DNA from: Streptomyces albus subsp. albus
GTDB lineage: Bacteria > Actinomycetota > Actinomycetes > Streptomycetales > Streptomycetaceae
Reading direction: 5' to 3'
Assembly: GCF_000719865.1 (NCBI RefSeq)
Contig: NZ_JOID01000013.1
Location: 96,557 to 160,556 of the forward strand
Length of the DNA stretch: 64,000 nucleotides
The notes beneath the pieces are model-generated. The model made no database searches. It was not told where the DNA came from and saw only the letters and a program-made list of their open reading frames with translations. The position numbers were made by a program, and so were the translations under genes. Shown one piece after another: positions 33,494 through 42,040 of this stretch; position 1 is the first letter of the stretch, and each line of letters starts with the position of its first letter.

Positions 33494-34072
33494 CTAGAGG
33501 TGCGGGAGGATCGTCGGCATCAGGTCCTGGAAGGTGCGGCCGTTGGCGGGGGTGCCGATCGCCGTCATCGTCCAGCCGCTGCCCGAGCGGTGCACCTTGG
33601 CCATGATCTGAGCCGTGTACTGGCCGCCGCCGGTGAGGGTGTAGCGGGCCATCTCCTGGCCGTTGGTCTCGTCCACGATGCGGCAGAAGGCGTTCTCCAC
33701 CTCGGCGAAGGTCTGCCCGGTGAAGGAGTTGACCGTGAAGACGATCTGGTCGATGTGGACCGGGACGCGCTGGAGGTCGACCAGGATGGCCTCGTCGTCG
33801 CCGCCCTGGCCGGCACCGCCGACGAGGTTGTCACCGGTGTGCCGTACGGAGCCGTCGTCGCTGACCAGGTGGCGGAAGAACACCACGTCCACCGGCTGCT
33901 TGTCGGCGAAGAGCACGGCGGAGGCGTCGAGGTCGATCTCCTTCGTACGCTTGCCGAACAGTCCACGGCGCGGGGCAGCCTGCCAGCCCAGCCCCATCCG
34001 CACCGCGGTCAGAGTCCCCCCGTCGGACTTCTGCAGGCTGATGCCCTGTCCCTTGGACAAGTTGACGCTCAC
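33494..34072 (-). CDS. TerD family protein
   Basis: The 192-residue cytoplasmic protein is a full-length TerD/TerE-type calcium-binding beta-sandwich. EIDLDASAVLFADKQ near residues 45-59 and GDDEAILVDLQRVP near 90-103 supply the acidic calcium ligands. The conserved opening MSVNLSKGQGISLQK confirms the GTG start at 34070-34072, with GAGGGGA 7 bases before it. TerD proteins are induced by tellurite, oxidative and envelope stress, but their biochemical role is unknown. It precedes the TerD/FtsK-like fusion on the same strand with a 262-base gap. Confidence 0.93.
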   Translation of the reverse strand: MSVNLSKGQGISLQKSDGGTLTAVRMGLGWQAAPRRGLFGKRTKEIDLDASAVLFADKQPVDVVFFRHLVSDDGSVRHTGDNLVGGAGQGGDDEAILVDLQRVPVHIDQIVFTVNSFTGQTFAEVENAFCRIVDETNGQEMARYTLTGGGQYTAQIMAKVHRSGSGWTMTAIGTPANGRTFQDLMPTILPHL

Positions 34073-34223
34073 GCGCTGTCCCCTCTCGAAACCTGAAAAA
34101 CCGCCTGTGTGCGCGGCTGGAGAGAAACCCTACGCAGTGCCACTGACAGCGCGGCCGTCCGGTCGCGGTTTGTGTCGTTCTTGCAACACAGCGGCGCCGC
34201 ACGGGATGCCGGGAGGGAACCGA

Positions 34224-34239
34224 GGGACACCGGGGTCCC
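34224..34239 (-). terminator. Short hairpin after uvrB
   Basis: GGGAC and GTCCC arms enclose a 6-base loop 13 bases after the uvrB stop. The remaining gap to terD (34073-34252) shows no gene. Confidence 0.35.
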
Positions 34240-34252
34240 GGGAGGCAGCGGC

Positions 34253-36379
34253 TCAGGAGAGACCGGCCTCCCGCATCTGCCGCAGCTCCTTCTTGAGTTC
34301 GCCCACCTCGTCGCGGAGCCGCGCCGCGACCTCGAACTGGAGATCCGCCGCCGCAGCGCGCATCCGGTCCGTCATCTCCTCGATGAGTTCGGCCAGTTCG
34401 GCCGCCGGCCGGTCCGTGGGCGTGAGGGGCTCGCGGTGTCCGGACCTGGCCGCCGCCTTGCCGCCGAGGGCGGGCACGGGCGTCTTGGCCTCCTTGGCGT
34501 CCTTGGGGCTGCGGTAACCGGTGCCGAGCAGTTCCTGCGTGTCGATGTCCTCGCGGGCGATGGTGGCCACGATGTCGTTGATCTTCTTCCGCAGGGGCTG
34601 CGGGTCGAGGCCGCGCTCGGTGTTGTACGCGATCTGCTTCTCACGGCGCCGGTTGGTCTCGTCGATGGCCCGCTCCATGGCCGGCGTGATCTTGTCGGCG
34701 TACATGTGGACCTGGCCGGAGACGTTCCGCGCGGCACGGCCGATGGTCTGGATCAGGGAGGTGCCGGAGCGGAGGAAGCCCTCCTTGTCGGCGTCGAGAA
34801 TGGCGACCAGCGAGACCTCGGGCAGGTCCAGGCCCTCGCGGAGGAGGTTGATGCCGACGAGGACGTCGTACTCGCCGGCGCGCAGTTCGCGCAGGAGCTC
34901 GACACGGCGGAGGGTGTCGACGTCCGAGTGGAGATAGCGGACCTGGATGCCGAGCTCCAGGAAGTAGTCGGTGAGGTCCTCGGCCATCTTCTTGGTGAGG
35001 GTGGTGACGAGGACGCGCTCGTCCCTCTCGGTGCGGACGCGGATCTCGTGCACCAGGTCGTCGATCTGGCCCTCGGTGGACTTGATGACGACCTCCGGGT
35101 CGACGAGCCCGGTCGGCCGGATGATCTGCTCGACGACGCCGTCGCCCCGGGAGAGCTCGTACGCGCCGGGGGTCGCGGAGAGGTAGACCGTCTGGCCGAT
35201 GCGCTCGGTGAACTCCTCCCACTTCAGCGGGCGGTTGTCCATGGCCGACGGCAGCCGGAAGCCGTGCTCGACCAGAGTCCGCTTGCGGGAGGCGTCGCCC
35301 TCGTACATCGCGCCGATCTGGGGCACGGTGACGTGCGACTCGTCGATGACGAGGAGGAAGTCCTCCGGGAAGTAGTCGAGGAGGGTGTGCGGAGGGGAGC
35401 CGGGCTCGCGCCCGTCGACGTGCAGGGAGTAGTTCTCGATGCCGGAGCAGGAGCCGATCTGGCGCATCATCTCGATGTCGTAGGTCGTGCGCATCCGCAG
35501 CCGCTGGGCCTCCAGCAGCTTGCCCTGCTTCTCCATCACCGCGAGGGTCTCGGTCAGCTCCCGCTCGATGGCCCCGATCGCGCGCTCCATGCGCTCCGGG
35601 CCGGCGACGTAGTGGCTGGCCGGGAAGACGTACAGGTGTTCGTCCTCACTGATGACCTCGCCGGTGAGCGGGTGGAGCGTGGAGAGCGCCTCGATCTCGT
35701 CGCCGAACATCTCGATCCGGACGGCCAGTTCCTCGTAGACCGGGAAGATCTCGATGGTGTCGCCGCGCACCCGGAAGGTGCCGCGGGTGAAAGCCATGTC
35801 GTTGCGCGTGTACTGGATGTCGACGAAGCGGCGCAGCAGCTCGTCCCGGTCGTACTCCTCGCCGACCTTCAGCGGCACCATGCGGTCGACGTACTCCTGC
35901 GGGGTGCCCAGGCCGTAGATGCAGGAGACGGAGGCGACCACGACCACGTCGCGCCGGGTGAGCAGCGAGTTCGTGGCGGAGTGGCGCAGGCGCTCGACCT
36001 CCTCGTTGACGGAGGAGTCCTTCTCGATGTAGGTGTCCGACTGCGGGACGTACGCCTCGGGCTGGTAGTAGTCGTAGTACGAGACGAAGTACTCGACGGC
36101 GTTGTTCGGCAGGAGCTCGCGGAACTCGTTGGCGAGCTGGGCGGCCAGCGTCTTGTTGGGTGCCATCACGAGCGTCGGCCGCTGGAGCCGTTCGATCATC
36201 CACGCGGTGGTGGCCGACTTGCCGGTGCCGGTCGCGCCGAGCAGCACGACGTCCTTCTCGCCGGCGCGGATGCGCCGCTCCAGGTCCGCGATGGCCGCGG
36301 GCTGGTCACCGCTGGGCTGGTAGGGACTGACGACCTCGAAGGGCGCCACCGTGCGTTCGATGTGGGATACGGGCCGCAT
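34253..36379 (-). CDS. uvrB: UvrABC system protein B
   Basis: UvrB is the helicase-like damage verifier of nucleotide excision repair. The 708-residue protein has the Walker A GATGTGKS near residues 51-58, the damage-probing beta-hairpin region with [17 protein letters not shown], the DEAD-like IDESHVT motif, the C-terminal helicase motifs (GRAARN) and a terminal UVR motif ([15 protein letters not shown]) that binds UvrC. The ATG at 36377-36379 ([17 protein letters not shown]) matches the family start. A roughly 50-residue spacer before the UVR motif is longer than in many bacteria but usual for Streptomyces. It is divergent from glpQ. Confidence 0.97.
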   Translation of the reverse strand: MRPVSHIERTVAPFEVVSPYQPSGDQPAAIADLERRIRAGEKDVVLLGATGTGKSATTAWMIERLQRPTLVMAPNKTLAAQLANEFRELLPNNAVEYFVSYYDYYQPEAYVPQSDTYIEKDSSVNEEVERLRHSATNSLLTRRDVVVVASVSCIYGLGTPQEYVDRMVPLKVGEEYDRDELLRRFVDIQYTRNDMAFTRGTFRVRGDTIEIFPVYEELAVRIEMFGDEIEALSTLHPLTGEVISEDEHLYVFPASHYVAGPERMERAIGAIERELTETLAVMEKQGKLLEAQRLRMRTTYDIEMMRQIGSCSGIENYSLHVDGREPGSPPHTLLDYFPEDFLLVIDESHVTVPQIGAMYEGDASRKRTLVEHGFRLPSAMDNRPLKWEEFTERIGQTVYLSATPGAYELSRGDGVVEQIIRPTGLVDPEVVIKSTEGQIDDLVHEIRVRTERDERVLVTTLTKKMAEDLTDYFLELGIQVRYLHSDVDTLRRVELLRELRAGEYDVLVGINLLREGLDLPEVSLVAILDADKEGFLRSGTSLIQTIGRAARNVSGQVHMYADKITPAMERAIDETNRRREKQIAYNTERGLDPQPLRKKINDIVATIAREDIDTQELLGTGYRSPKDAKEAKTPVPALGGKAAARSGHREPLTPTDRPAAELAELIEEMTDRMRAAAADLQFEVAARLRDEVGELKKELRQMREAGLS

Positions 36380-36599
36380 GCCACCACCGTACGACCCGGC
36401 ACCGACAACCGGCGTCCGGAGACCTCGACGCCCCGGAGCGGCTCCCGTCCCGGCGCCGTCGCCCGATCGGATCAAGTCATTCCCGCGGGCTTCCGGAGCC
36501 GCGCGCCGCGGTGAAACCGCAGGCTGAAGGGGTGCGTGTGACAGGACGCGCTCGGAGTGACACCGCCCGGCACCACCGGCGGGCCGTACTTCCGTTACA

Positions 36600-36618
36600 T
36601 ATCGTCACATGTGCGATA
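36600..36618. promoter_or_regulatory. Candidate operator (TATCG-N9-CGATA)
   Basis: Five-base inverted arms flank a 9-base centre that itself includes the palindrome CACATGTG (36606-36613). It stands about 110 bases before glpQ. The binding protein is unknown, and the two palindromic centres are half a base apart, so significance is uncertain. Confidence 0.25.
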
Positions 36619-36639
36619 CGCGACCCTGCGGAGTCACTC

Positions 36640-36661
36640 GTTCACTTGTCGGCCATCCTGC
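36640..36661 (+). promoter_or_regulatory. Possible PHO box upstream of glpQ
   Basis: Two adjacent 11-base units, GTTCACTTGTC (36640-36650) and GGCCATCCTGC (36651-36661), resemble the direct repeats bound by PhoP in Streptomyces, where phosphate control of glpQ genes is published for S. coelicolor. The first unit fits better than the second. Confidence 0.35.
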
Positions 36662-36730
36662 GCCTGTTTCCCGTTGGCGGACGGCTGGGAACCTCAGCGG
36701 GTCCGTGAACAGACGACGCGAGGAGTCCAC

Positions 36731-37642
36731 GTGCTCACACGCCCTGTCGCAGCCGTCACCGGCGCGGTGCTGGGGTTCTCCGCACTCTTCCTCTCCGCAC
36801 CGGCGGCCCAGGCCACCGGCCATCCGGGCGATCCGGAGATCTTCGCCCACCGCGGCGCCTCCGGCTACGCCCCCGAGAACACCCTCGCCGCCGCGGACAA
36901 GGCGGACGAGCTCGACACCGCCTGGGTGGAGAACGACGTCCAGCGCACCAAGGACGGCGCGCTGGTCGTCATCCACGACACCACCCTCGCCCGCACGACG
37001 GACGTCGAGGAGGTCTTCCCCGACCGGTCGCCCTGGAAGGTCTCCGACTTCACCCTCGACGAGATCCGGCAGCTCGACGCGGGCAGCTGGTTCTCCGAGG
37101 AGTACGCCGGTGAGCGGATCCCCACCCTCCGGCAGTTCCTGCACCGGCTGTCCTGGAACCGGCAGAACCTGCTGCTGGAGATCAAGGCACCGGAGCTGTA
37201 CCCCGGCATCGAGCGGCAGATCCTGGGCGAGCTGCGCCGCACCGGCTGGCTGAGCCCGTACCACGTCCGGCACAAGCTGATCGTCCAGAGCTTCGCGGCC
37301 GACAGCATCCGGACGGTGCACGAGCACCGCCCGGATGTGCGGACGGGCTTCCTCGGCACGCCGGCGGTGGCGGACCTGCCCTCCTACGCGGAGTTCACCG
37401 ACCAGATCAACCCCAGCTTCCGCACGGTGACCGCCGACTACGTGGACGCGGTCCACCGGCTCAAGGGCCCGCACGGCAAGCGGATGGAGCTGCTGACCTG
37501 GACGGTCAACGACGGCCCGACCGCCGTCCGGCTCGCCGGTCTCGGGGTCGACGGCATCATCACCAACAAGCCCGACGTGGTCCGGGACGCGGTGCGCGAG
37601 GACGCCTCCGTGCCGGAGACCCTGCTGCCCTCCGCCGGCTGA
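36731..37642 (+). CDS. glpQ: Secreted glycerophosphodiester phosphodiesterase
   Basis: This 303-residue enzyme hydrolyses glycerophosphodiesters to glycerol 3-phosphate and an alcohol, freeing phosphate and glycerol from phospholipid or teichoic acid debris. Residues 1-28 form a Sec signal ending near AQA. The catalytic HRG motif is H40-R41-G42 in FAHRGASGYAPENTLAA, with the second histidine H82 in VIHDTTLARTTD and the metal ligands between them. The GTG at 36731 has AGGAG 5 bases before it. It lacks transmembrane segments after the signal, so it is exported. A possible PHO box lies upstream. Confidence 0.93.
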   Translation: MLTRPVAAVTGAVLGFSALFLSAPAAQATGHPGDPEIFAHRGASGYAPENTLAAADKADELDTAWVENDVQRTKDGALVVIHDTTLARTTDVEEVFPDRSPWKVSDFTLDEIRQLDAGSWFSEEYAGERIPTLRQFLHRLSWNRQNLLLEIKAPELYPGIERQILGELRRTGWLSPYHVRHKLIVQSFAADSIRTVHEHRPDVRTGFLGTPAVADLPSYAEFTDQINPSFRTVTADYVDAVHRLKGPHGKRMELLTWTVNDGPTAVRLAGLGVDGIITNKPDVVRDAVREDASVPETLLPSAG

Positions 37643-37647
37643 CCGCC

Positions 37648-37693
37648 GGACGCCCGCCCCCGCGGCCGGTCCCCGCCGCGGGGGCGGGCGTCC
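37648..37693 (+). terminator. Terminator after glpQ
   Basis: Arms 37648-37665 and 37676-37693 pair perfectly over 18 bp with a 10-base loop, 5 bases past the glpQ stop and 39 bases before ogt. Confidence 0.8.
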
Positions 37694-37731
37694 GCCCCCG
37701 GCCTGTCGGTACCGGGCCCTACCCTGCCGGA

Positions 37732-38274
37732 ATGACCGCAGTGACCTGGACCGTGACCGGCACCCCCATCGGCCCGCTGCTGCTCGCGGCCACCGGCCGG
37801 GGGCTAACCCACGTCGTCTTCCACGCCGACGAGACCGTCTCCCGGCGCGCACGGGACCGGCTGGCGGCGCGCTTCGGCGGCACCCCGGCCGAGGGGGACG
37901 AGGAGACCGGGCCGCCCGTGCTCGCGGACGCCGTCCGGCAGCTGCGGGCGTACTTCGCCGGCACCCGGACCGCCTTCGACCTCGAACTGGACTGGTCGCT
38001 CTCCTCCGGCTTCAATCTGCGCGTGCTCCGCGAGCTGGCCACCGGGGTGCCGTACGGCACCGTCGTCTCCTACCAGGACCTCGCCGACCGGGTGGGCGAG
38101 CCGGGCGCCGCCCGTGCCGTCGGGATGGCCATGGGGTCCAACCCCCTGCCGGTGGTCGTGCCGTGCCATCGCGTGGTCGAACGGAACGGCGGCATCGGGG
38201 GCTTCGGTGGCGGGCTGCCGACCAAGCGGACGCTGCTGGAGCTGGAAGGTGTCCTTCCGCAGCCGCTGTTCTGA
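37732..38274 (+). CDS. ogt: Methylated-DNA--protein-cysteine methyltransferase
   Basis: This 180-residue suicide repair protein moves alkyl groups from O6 of guanine to its active cysteine. C145 lies in the motif VVPCHRVVERNG, with the helix-turn-helix helix RAVGMAMGSNPLP just before it and the arginine/tyrosine-flip features PYGTVVSYQDLA at 110-121. Length is that of single-domain Ogt proteins without an Ada fusion. The ATG at 37732 follows a TACCCT box only 8 bases upstream, so a leaderless transcript cannot be excluded. It lies near uvrB but is separated from it by glpQ. Confidence 0.95.
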   Translation: MTAVTWTVTGTPIGPLLLAATGRGLTHVVFHADETVSRRARDRLAARFGGTPAEGDEETGPPVLADAVRQLRAYFAGTRTAFDLELDWSLSSGFNLRVLRELATGVPYGTVVSYQDLADRVGEPGAARAVGMAMGSNPLPVVVPCHRVVERNGGIGGFGGGLPTKRTLLELEGVLPQPLF

Positions 38275-38390
38275 CACCCGCGCGAGGCACCGGGACGAGA
38301 CGCCCGTCGCCCCTCCGCGTCTCGCCCAGCCCTTCCGCCGGGAGGGAACCCCCGTATACCCCTTCCGGTACCTGCTGGCACACTCGGTCC

Positions 38391-39680
38391 GTGACCTCCA
38401 CCCGGGACCCGGCCGTGCACCGGGAAGCACCGCTGGACCTCGCCGCGCTGCGCCGCCGCACCACCGCGGTCCTCATCGCGAGCCAGATCCTCGGCGGGCT
38501 CGGCGTCGCCATCGGCATCGCCCTGGCCTCCGTGCTGGCGGAGGAGATCAGCGGCTCCGAGGCGCTGTCCGGGCTGGCGCAGACCGCCGCGGTGGCCGGC
38601 ACCGCCCTGCTCTCCATGCCGCTGGCCGCGCTGATGAGTGCCCGCGGCCGGCGCCCGGGCCTGACCCTGGCCTACGCCATCGGCGCCGCGGGCGGCGGCC
38701 TCGTCGTCCTCGCCGCCGCCCTCGGCTCCTTCCCGCTGCTCCTGGTGGGCATGGCCGCCTTCGGCGCCGGTTCCTCGGCCAACCTCCAGGCCCGGTTCGC
38801 GGCCGCCGACCTCGCCCCCGCGGAGCAGCGGGCCCGGGCGATCTCCACGGTCGTCTGGGCGACCACGGTCGGCGCCGTCCTCGGTCCCAACATCGCCGCG
38901 CCGGCCGGCCGCAGCGTGACGGGGCTCGGGATACCCGAGGCCGCCGGCCCGTTCCTGTGGGCCGCGGCCGTCTTCGTCGTCTGCGCCGTGCTGGTCGCCG
39001 TGCTGCTGCGCCCGGACCCGCTGCTCACCGCCCAGGCGCTCGCGCCCCGGGACGGGCACCGGGAGCACGGGCGTTCGCTGCGCTCCGGGCTGGCCGCCGT
39101 GGCCGCCTCGGCGCCGGCCCGGCTGGCGCTGGTCACGGTCAGCGTCTCGCACACGGTCATGGTCGCGATCATGGTGATGACCCCCGTCGACCTGGCGCAC
39201 CACGGGGCCGGTATCGAGCTGATCGGTCTGGTGATCAGCGGTCACATCGCCGGCATGTACGCCTTCTCGCCGCTGATGGGCTGGCTCTGCGACCGCGCCG
39301 GCCGGCTGCCGGTCATCGGTCTCGCCGTGGTCCTGCTCGGCACGGCGGCCCTGCTCGCGGGCACGGCCGGGGGCGGGCACGGCCGTACGGCGGCCGGGCT
39401 GTTCCTGCTCGGCCTCGGCTGGTCGGCGGGGCTGGTGGCCGGCTCGGCGCTGCTGACCGACTCCGTGCCACAGGCCGCGCGCGCCGCCGTCCAGGGCCTG
39501 TCGGACCTGACGATGAACACGGCGGCGGGCCTCGGCGGTGCGCTGGCCGGCCTGGTCGTCGCCCGCGCCGGCTACGGCTGGCTGAATGCCCTGGGTGCCC
39601 TGCTGCTTCTCCCGGTGGTGGTGCTCGCCCTCCGCGGGCGCCGCGGCACCGGCGGCACCCGCGGCGGCGAAACCGCCTGA
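38391..39680 (+). CDS. MFS transporter
   Basis: The 429-residue protein has about twelve membrane helices and the characteristic loop SARGRRPGLTLA between helices 2 and 3, typical of drug or small-molecule efflux families. A GTG at 38391 gives the first helix at residue 25; upstream in-frame sequence is arginine-rich shadow of ogt and is not credible. The substrate is unknown. The loop after helix 6 carries a repeated LAP..DGHREHG segment without known function. A 59-base hairpin (39682-39740) follows the stop. Confidence 0.82.
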   Translation: MTSTRDPAVHREAPLDLAALRRRTTAVLIASQILGGLGVAIGIALASVLAEEISGSEALSGLAQTAAVAGTALLSMPLAALMSARGRRPGLTLAYAIGAAGGGLVVLAAALGSFPLLLVGMAAFGAGSSANLQARFAAADLAPAEQRARAISTVVWATTVGAVLGPNIAAPAGRSVTGLGIPEAAGPFLWAAAVFVVCAVLVAVLLRPDPLLTAQALAPRDGHREHGRSLRSGLAAVAASAPARLALVTVSVSHTVMVAIMVMTPVDLAHHGAGIELIGLVISGHIAGMYAFSPLMGWLCDRAGRLPVIGLAVVLLGTAALLAGTAGGGHGRTAAGLFLLGLGWSAGLVAGSALLTDSVPQAARAAVQGLSDLTMNTAAGLGGALAGLVVARAGYGWLNALGALLLLPVVVLALRGRRGTGGTRGGETA

Positions 39681-39681
39681 G

Positions 39682-39740
39682 CCGTCCGCCGTCCCCGTCC
39701 CTCCCGGCCGGCGGGCCCCCCGGCGGGCGGCCGCGGACGG
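39682..39740 (+). terminator. Weak hairpin after the MFS gene
   Basis: CCGTCCGC (39682-39689) pairs with GCGGACGG (39733-39740); the long loop between them has further GC-rich palindromes. It lies directly after the MFS stop and before the FUSC gene. Confidence 0.35.
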
Positions 39741-39807
39741 TGGCCCACCCGGGTGGCAGGCTACCGGTGGGTGTCATCGCGCCTGGCGGAGCGGGAATGC
39801 GGACACA

Positions 39808-41079
39808 ATGCACGATGTCGTCCCGGAGCCCGTGGCGGAGCTCGCCAAGCGCCGCAGGGAGCCGGTCGTCGTCCAGACGGTCCGCTCCGCGACAGCCGCG
39901 ACCATCGCCTACGCGGCCGCCGTATGGCTGCTGGGCTCGAAGCCTCCCCCGCTGCTCGCCCCGCTGACCGCGTTGCTCGTCGTCCAGGTCACCCTCTACG
40001 CCACCCTCACCAGCGGTGTCCGCCGGGTGAACGCCGTGGTGGTCGGTGTCCTCATCGCCGTCGGCTTCAGCGCCTGGGTGGGGCTCACCTGGTGGAGCCT
40101 CGGTCTGCTGATCATCTCGGCGCTGGTCACCGGGCATCTGGTCCGGGTCGGGGAGTTCGTCCCCGAGGTGGCGATCTCCGCCATGCTCGTCCTCGGCGTC
40201 ACCCATGCCACCGATCTGGCGCTGGCGCGGGTCCTGGAGACCCTCGTCGGCGCCGGGGTGGGACTCCTCTTCAACATGATCTTCGTGCCGCCGGTCTGGG
40301 TGGAGGACGCGGGCGAGTCCATCGAGGACCTGGCCAAACGGATGTCGGCGCTGCTGCTGGAGCTCGGCGAGGAGCTCAGCGGCCACACCCCGGTGGAGGA
40401 GGCCGCCGCGCGGGTCGAGGAGGCACGCCAACTCGACCACGACATCACGGAGGTGGACGAGGCCCTCACCCGCGCCGAGGAGAGCGTGCGGTTCAACCCC
40501 CGGGTGAAGGAGGGCCTGCTCTCCCGGATCGTCCTGCGGACCGGTCTGGACACCCTGGAGATCTGCGCGGTGATACTGCGGGTGACCACCCGGAGCCTGG
40601 CGGACCTGGCCCGGGCGCGGACGGAGGAGGCGCTGTTCCCGCAGGACGTCTCCGCCGCGCTGCGCGAGCTGTTCATCAACATGGCCGGAGCGGTGGAGAG
40701 CTTCGCCGTCCTGATCACCGATCAGGTCAGCGCCAACGCGGAGGACGCGGAGACCTTCCTGCTCACCGAGCTCTCCGCGGCGCGGATGAGCCGGGAGCAC
40801 GTGGCCCGGCTGCTGCTGGAGAAGGTTCAGGAGCACCCTCGGCAGTGGCAGCTGCACGGGGCGCTGCTGGCCGAGATCGACCGCTTCCTGGACGAGCTGG
40901 ACGTGGAGAAGCGCTCGACCCGGCTCGCGGAGGAGCTCGACCGCTACTCCCGCGAGCAGCGCGCCCGCCACCCGCGACTGGACAAACTCAAGCGCCGCGC
41001 ACGCCGGTACCGGCGCCGCCGGAATCGCGGGCAGAGCCACTGGCGGGCACTGACGAAGCAGGACGTGGACGCGGCCTGA
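39808..41079 (+). CDS. FUSC-family (aromatic acid exporter-like) membrane protein
   Basis: The 423-residue protein starts at the ATG at 39808. Residues 20-155 have five to six hydrophobic helices of the fusaric acid resistance/aromatic acid exporter (ArAE) type (TALLVVQVTLYATLTSGVRRVNA, VVGVLIAVGF). The remaining 270 residues are hydrophilic and mostly helical with acidic heptad-like stretches, ending in a strongly basic tail. Such half-size proteins are common in Streptomyces. The exported compound is unknown. The following DinB-family gene has its own ribosome-binding site 195 bases on. Confidence 0.82.
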   Translation: MHDVVPEPVAELAKRRREPVVVQTVRSATAATIAYAAAVWLLGSKPPPLLAPLTALLVVQVTLYATLTSGVRRVNAVVVGVLIAVGFSAWVGLTWWSLGLLIISALVTGHLVRVGEFVPEVAISAMLVLGVTHATDLALARVLETLVGAGVGLLFNMIFVPPVWVEDAGESIEDLAKRMSALLLELGEELSGHTPVEEAAARVEEARQLDHDITEVDEALTRAEESVRFNPRVKEGLLSRIVLRTGLDTLEICAVILRVTTRSLADLARARTEEALFPQDVSAALRELFINMAGAVESFAVLITDQVSANAEDAETFLLTELSAARMSREHVARLLLEKVQEHPRQWQLHGALLAEIDRFLDELDVEKRSTRLAEELDRYSREQRARHPRLDKLKRRARRYRRRRNRGQSHWRALTKQDVDAA

Positions 41080-41273
41080 AGGACGCCGGGAGGCGGCCCG
41101 GAGGCGCGGAGCGCCCGTGAGACCGGCGCGGCACATCGCGGACAGGATCCGGCCTCAAGTCCGCCTACGGTCGGGGAACCGGCGGCACACGGGCCCGGTG
41201 ACACCCCGGGTGCCCCGCCCCCGGGCCTGCCCTCTTCCCGCCGGCCCGTCAACCGTACGAAGGGACCCCCTCG

Positions 41274-41318
41274 GTGAACGCTTCTTCAGTGAACGCTTCC
41301 TCGGTGAACGCCCCGGCC
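41274..41318 (+). repeat. 15-bp repeats with three in-frame GTG codons
   Basis: Three near copies beginning GTGAACGC lie at 41274, 41289 and 41304, each reading VNAxx. Only the first has an obvious ribosome-binding site at the usual distance. A change of copy number would keep the frame and change the N-terminus. Confidence 0.7.
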
Positions 41319-41903
41319 TCCGCCTCCTCCAAGACCTCCGGCGCCTCTTCCGGGGCTTTCGCGGCGGATGCCGCCTCCCCGCGCGACCTGCCCGGTGAAC
41401 GCGGTGAGTTCCTGCGCAGCCTGGCCGAGCAGCGGGCGAATCTGCTGCTCACCGTCCGTGGTCTGGACGACGAACGGGCCGCCCGGCGCACCACGGTCAG
41501 CGAACTGACCCTCGGCGGGCTGCTCCGCCACGTCGCCCAGGGCGAACGGGCCTGGATCCGGATCCTGGCCGACGGAGACGGCAGGGCCCCGGAGGGCATG
41601 TTCGACATGGACCAGTACCGGATGCGGGAGGAGGACACCCTCGCCGCCCTGGTGGCCGGCTACGAGGCCGTGGCGCGGAGGACCGAGGAGACCGTGGCCG
41701 GCCTGCCCGGACTGGACGTGACCGTGCCGCTGCCGCAGAGCCCGTGGGGACCGCCGGAGACGGTTCACTGGTCGGCCCGGCGCATCCTGCTCCACATCGT
41801 CCGCGAGACGGCGCAGCACGCGGGCCACGCCGACATCATCCGGGAGGCCCTGGACGGGGCGAACACGACGGCGCAGATGATCCCGCCGGGCACGAGCACC
41901 TGA
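41274..41903 (+). CDS. DinB-family protein
   Basis: The 209-residue protein belongs to the DinB/DfsB (DUF664) four-helix superfamily, with metal-binding histidines in LLRHVAQGERAWI near residue 86 and RETAQHAGHADIIREALDG near 181 and the conserved GLLRHVAQGE helix. Family members are thiol-dependent transferases or hydrolases; function here is unknown. The DNA before the domain contains three 15-base repeats, each with an in-frame GTG that could be a start (41274, 41289, 41304), so the first 40 residues are uncertain and low complexity. AAGGGA lies about 8 bases before the first GTG. Confidence 0.82.
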   Translation: MNASSVNASSVNAPASASSKTSGASSGAFAADAASPRDLPGERGEFLRSLAEQRANLLLTVRGLDDERAARRTTVSELTLGGLLRHVAQGERAWIRILADGDGRAPEGMFDMDQYRMREEDTLAALVAGYEAVARRTEETVAGLPGLDVTVPLPQSPWGPPETVHWSARRILLHIVRETAQHAGHADIIREALDGANTTAQMIPPGTST

Positions 41904-42040
41904 GCGACCGAGCGCGCCCGCCCTCCGGACCCGGACCCGGCGTGCTCACGGCACGGATCGGCGCACTCACGCCGCGTCAGGCCGCACACGGCCGCGGACC
42001 CGCCGGGGGGACCGCCACGACGGCGCGGCCCCTGGCGCGG

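Larger units (their letters stand above)
36380..36730. promoter_or_regulatory. Divergent uvrB/glpQ regulatory region
   Basis: This 351-base gap holds no gene that I can support. It contains an A/T-rich patch near 36590-36620, a TATCG/CGATA inverted repeat at 36600-36618 with an inner CACATGTG, and a possible PHO box at 36640-36661. No clear LexA-type site was found for uvrB. Confidence 0.45.

Noticed and set aside
36380..36600. SOS box in front of uvrB
   Set aside because: No GAAC-N4-GTTC-like palindrome was found in the gap.
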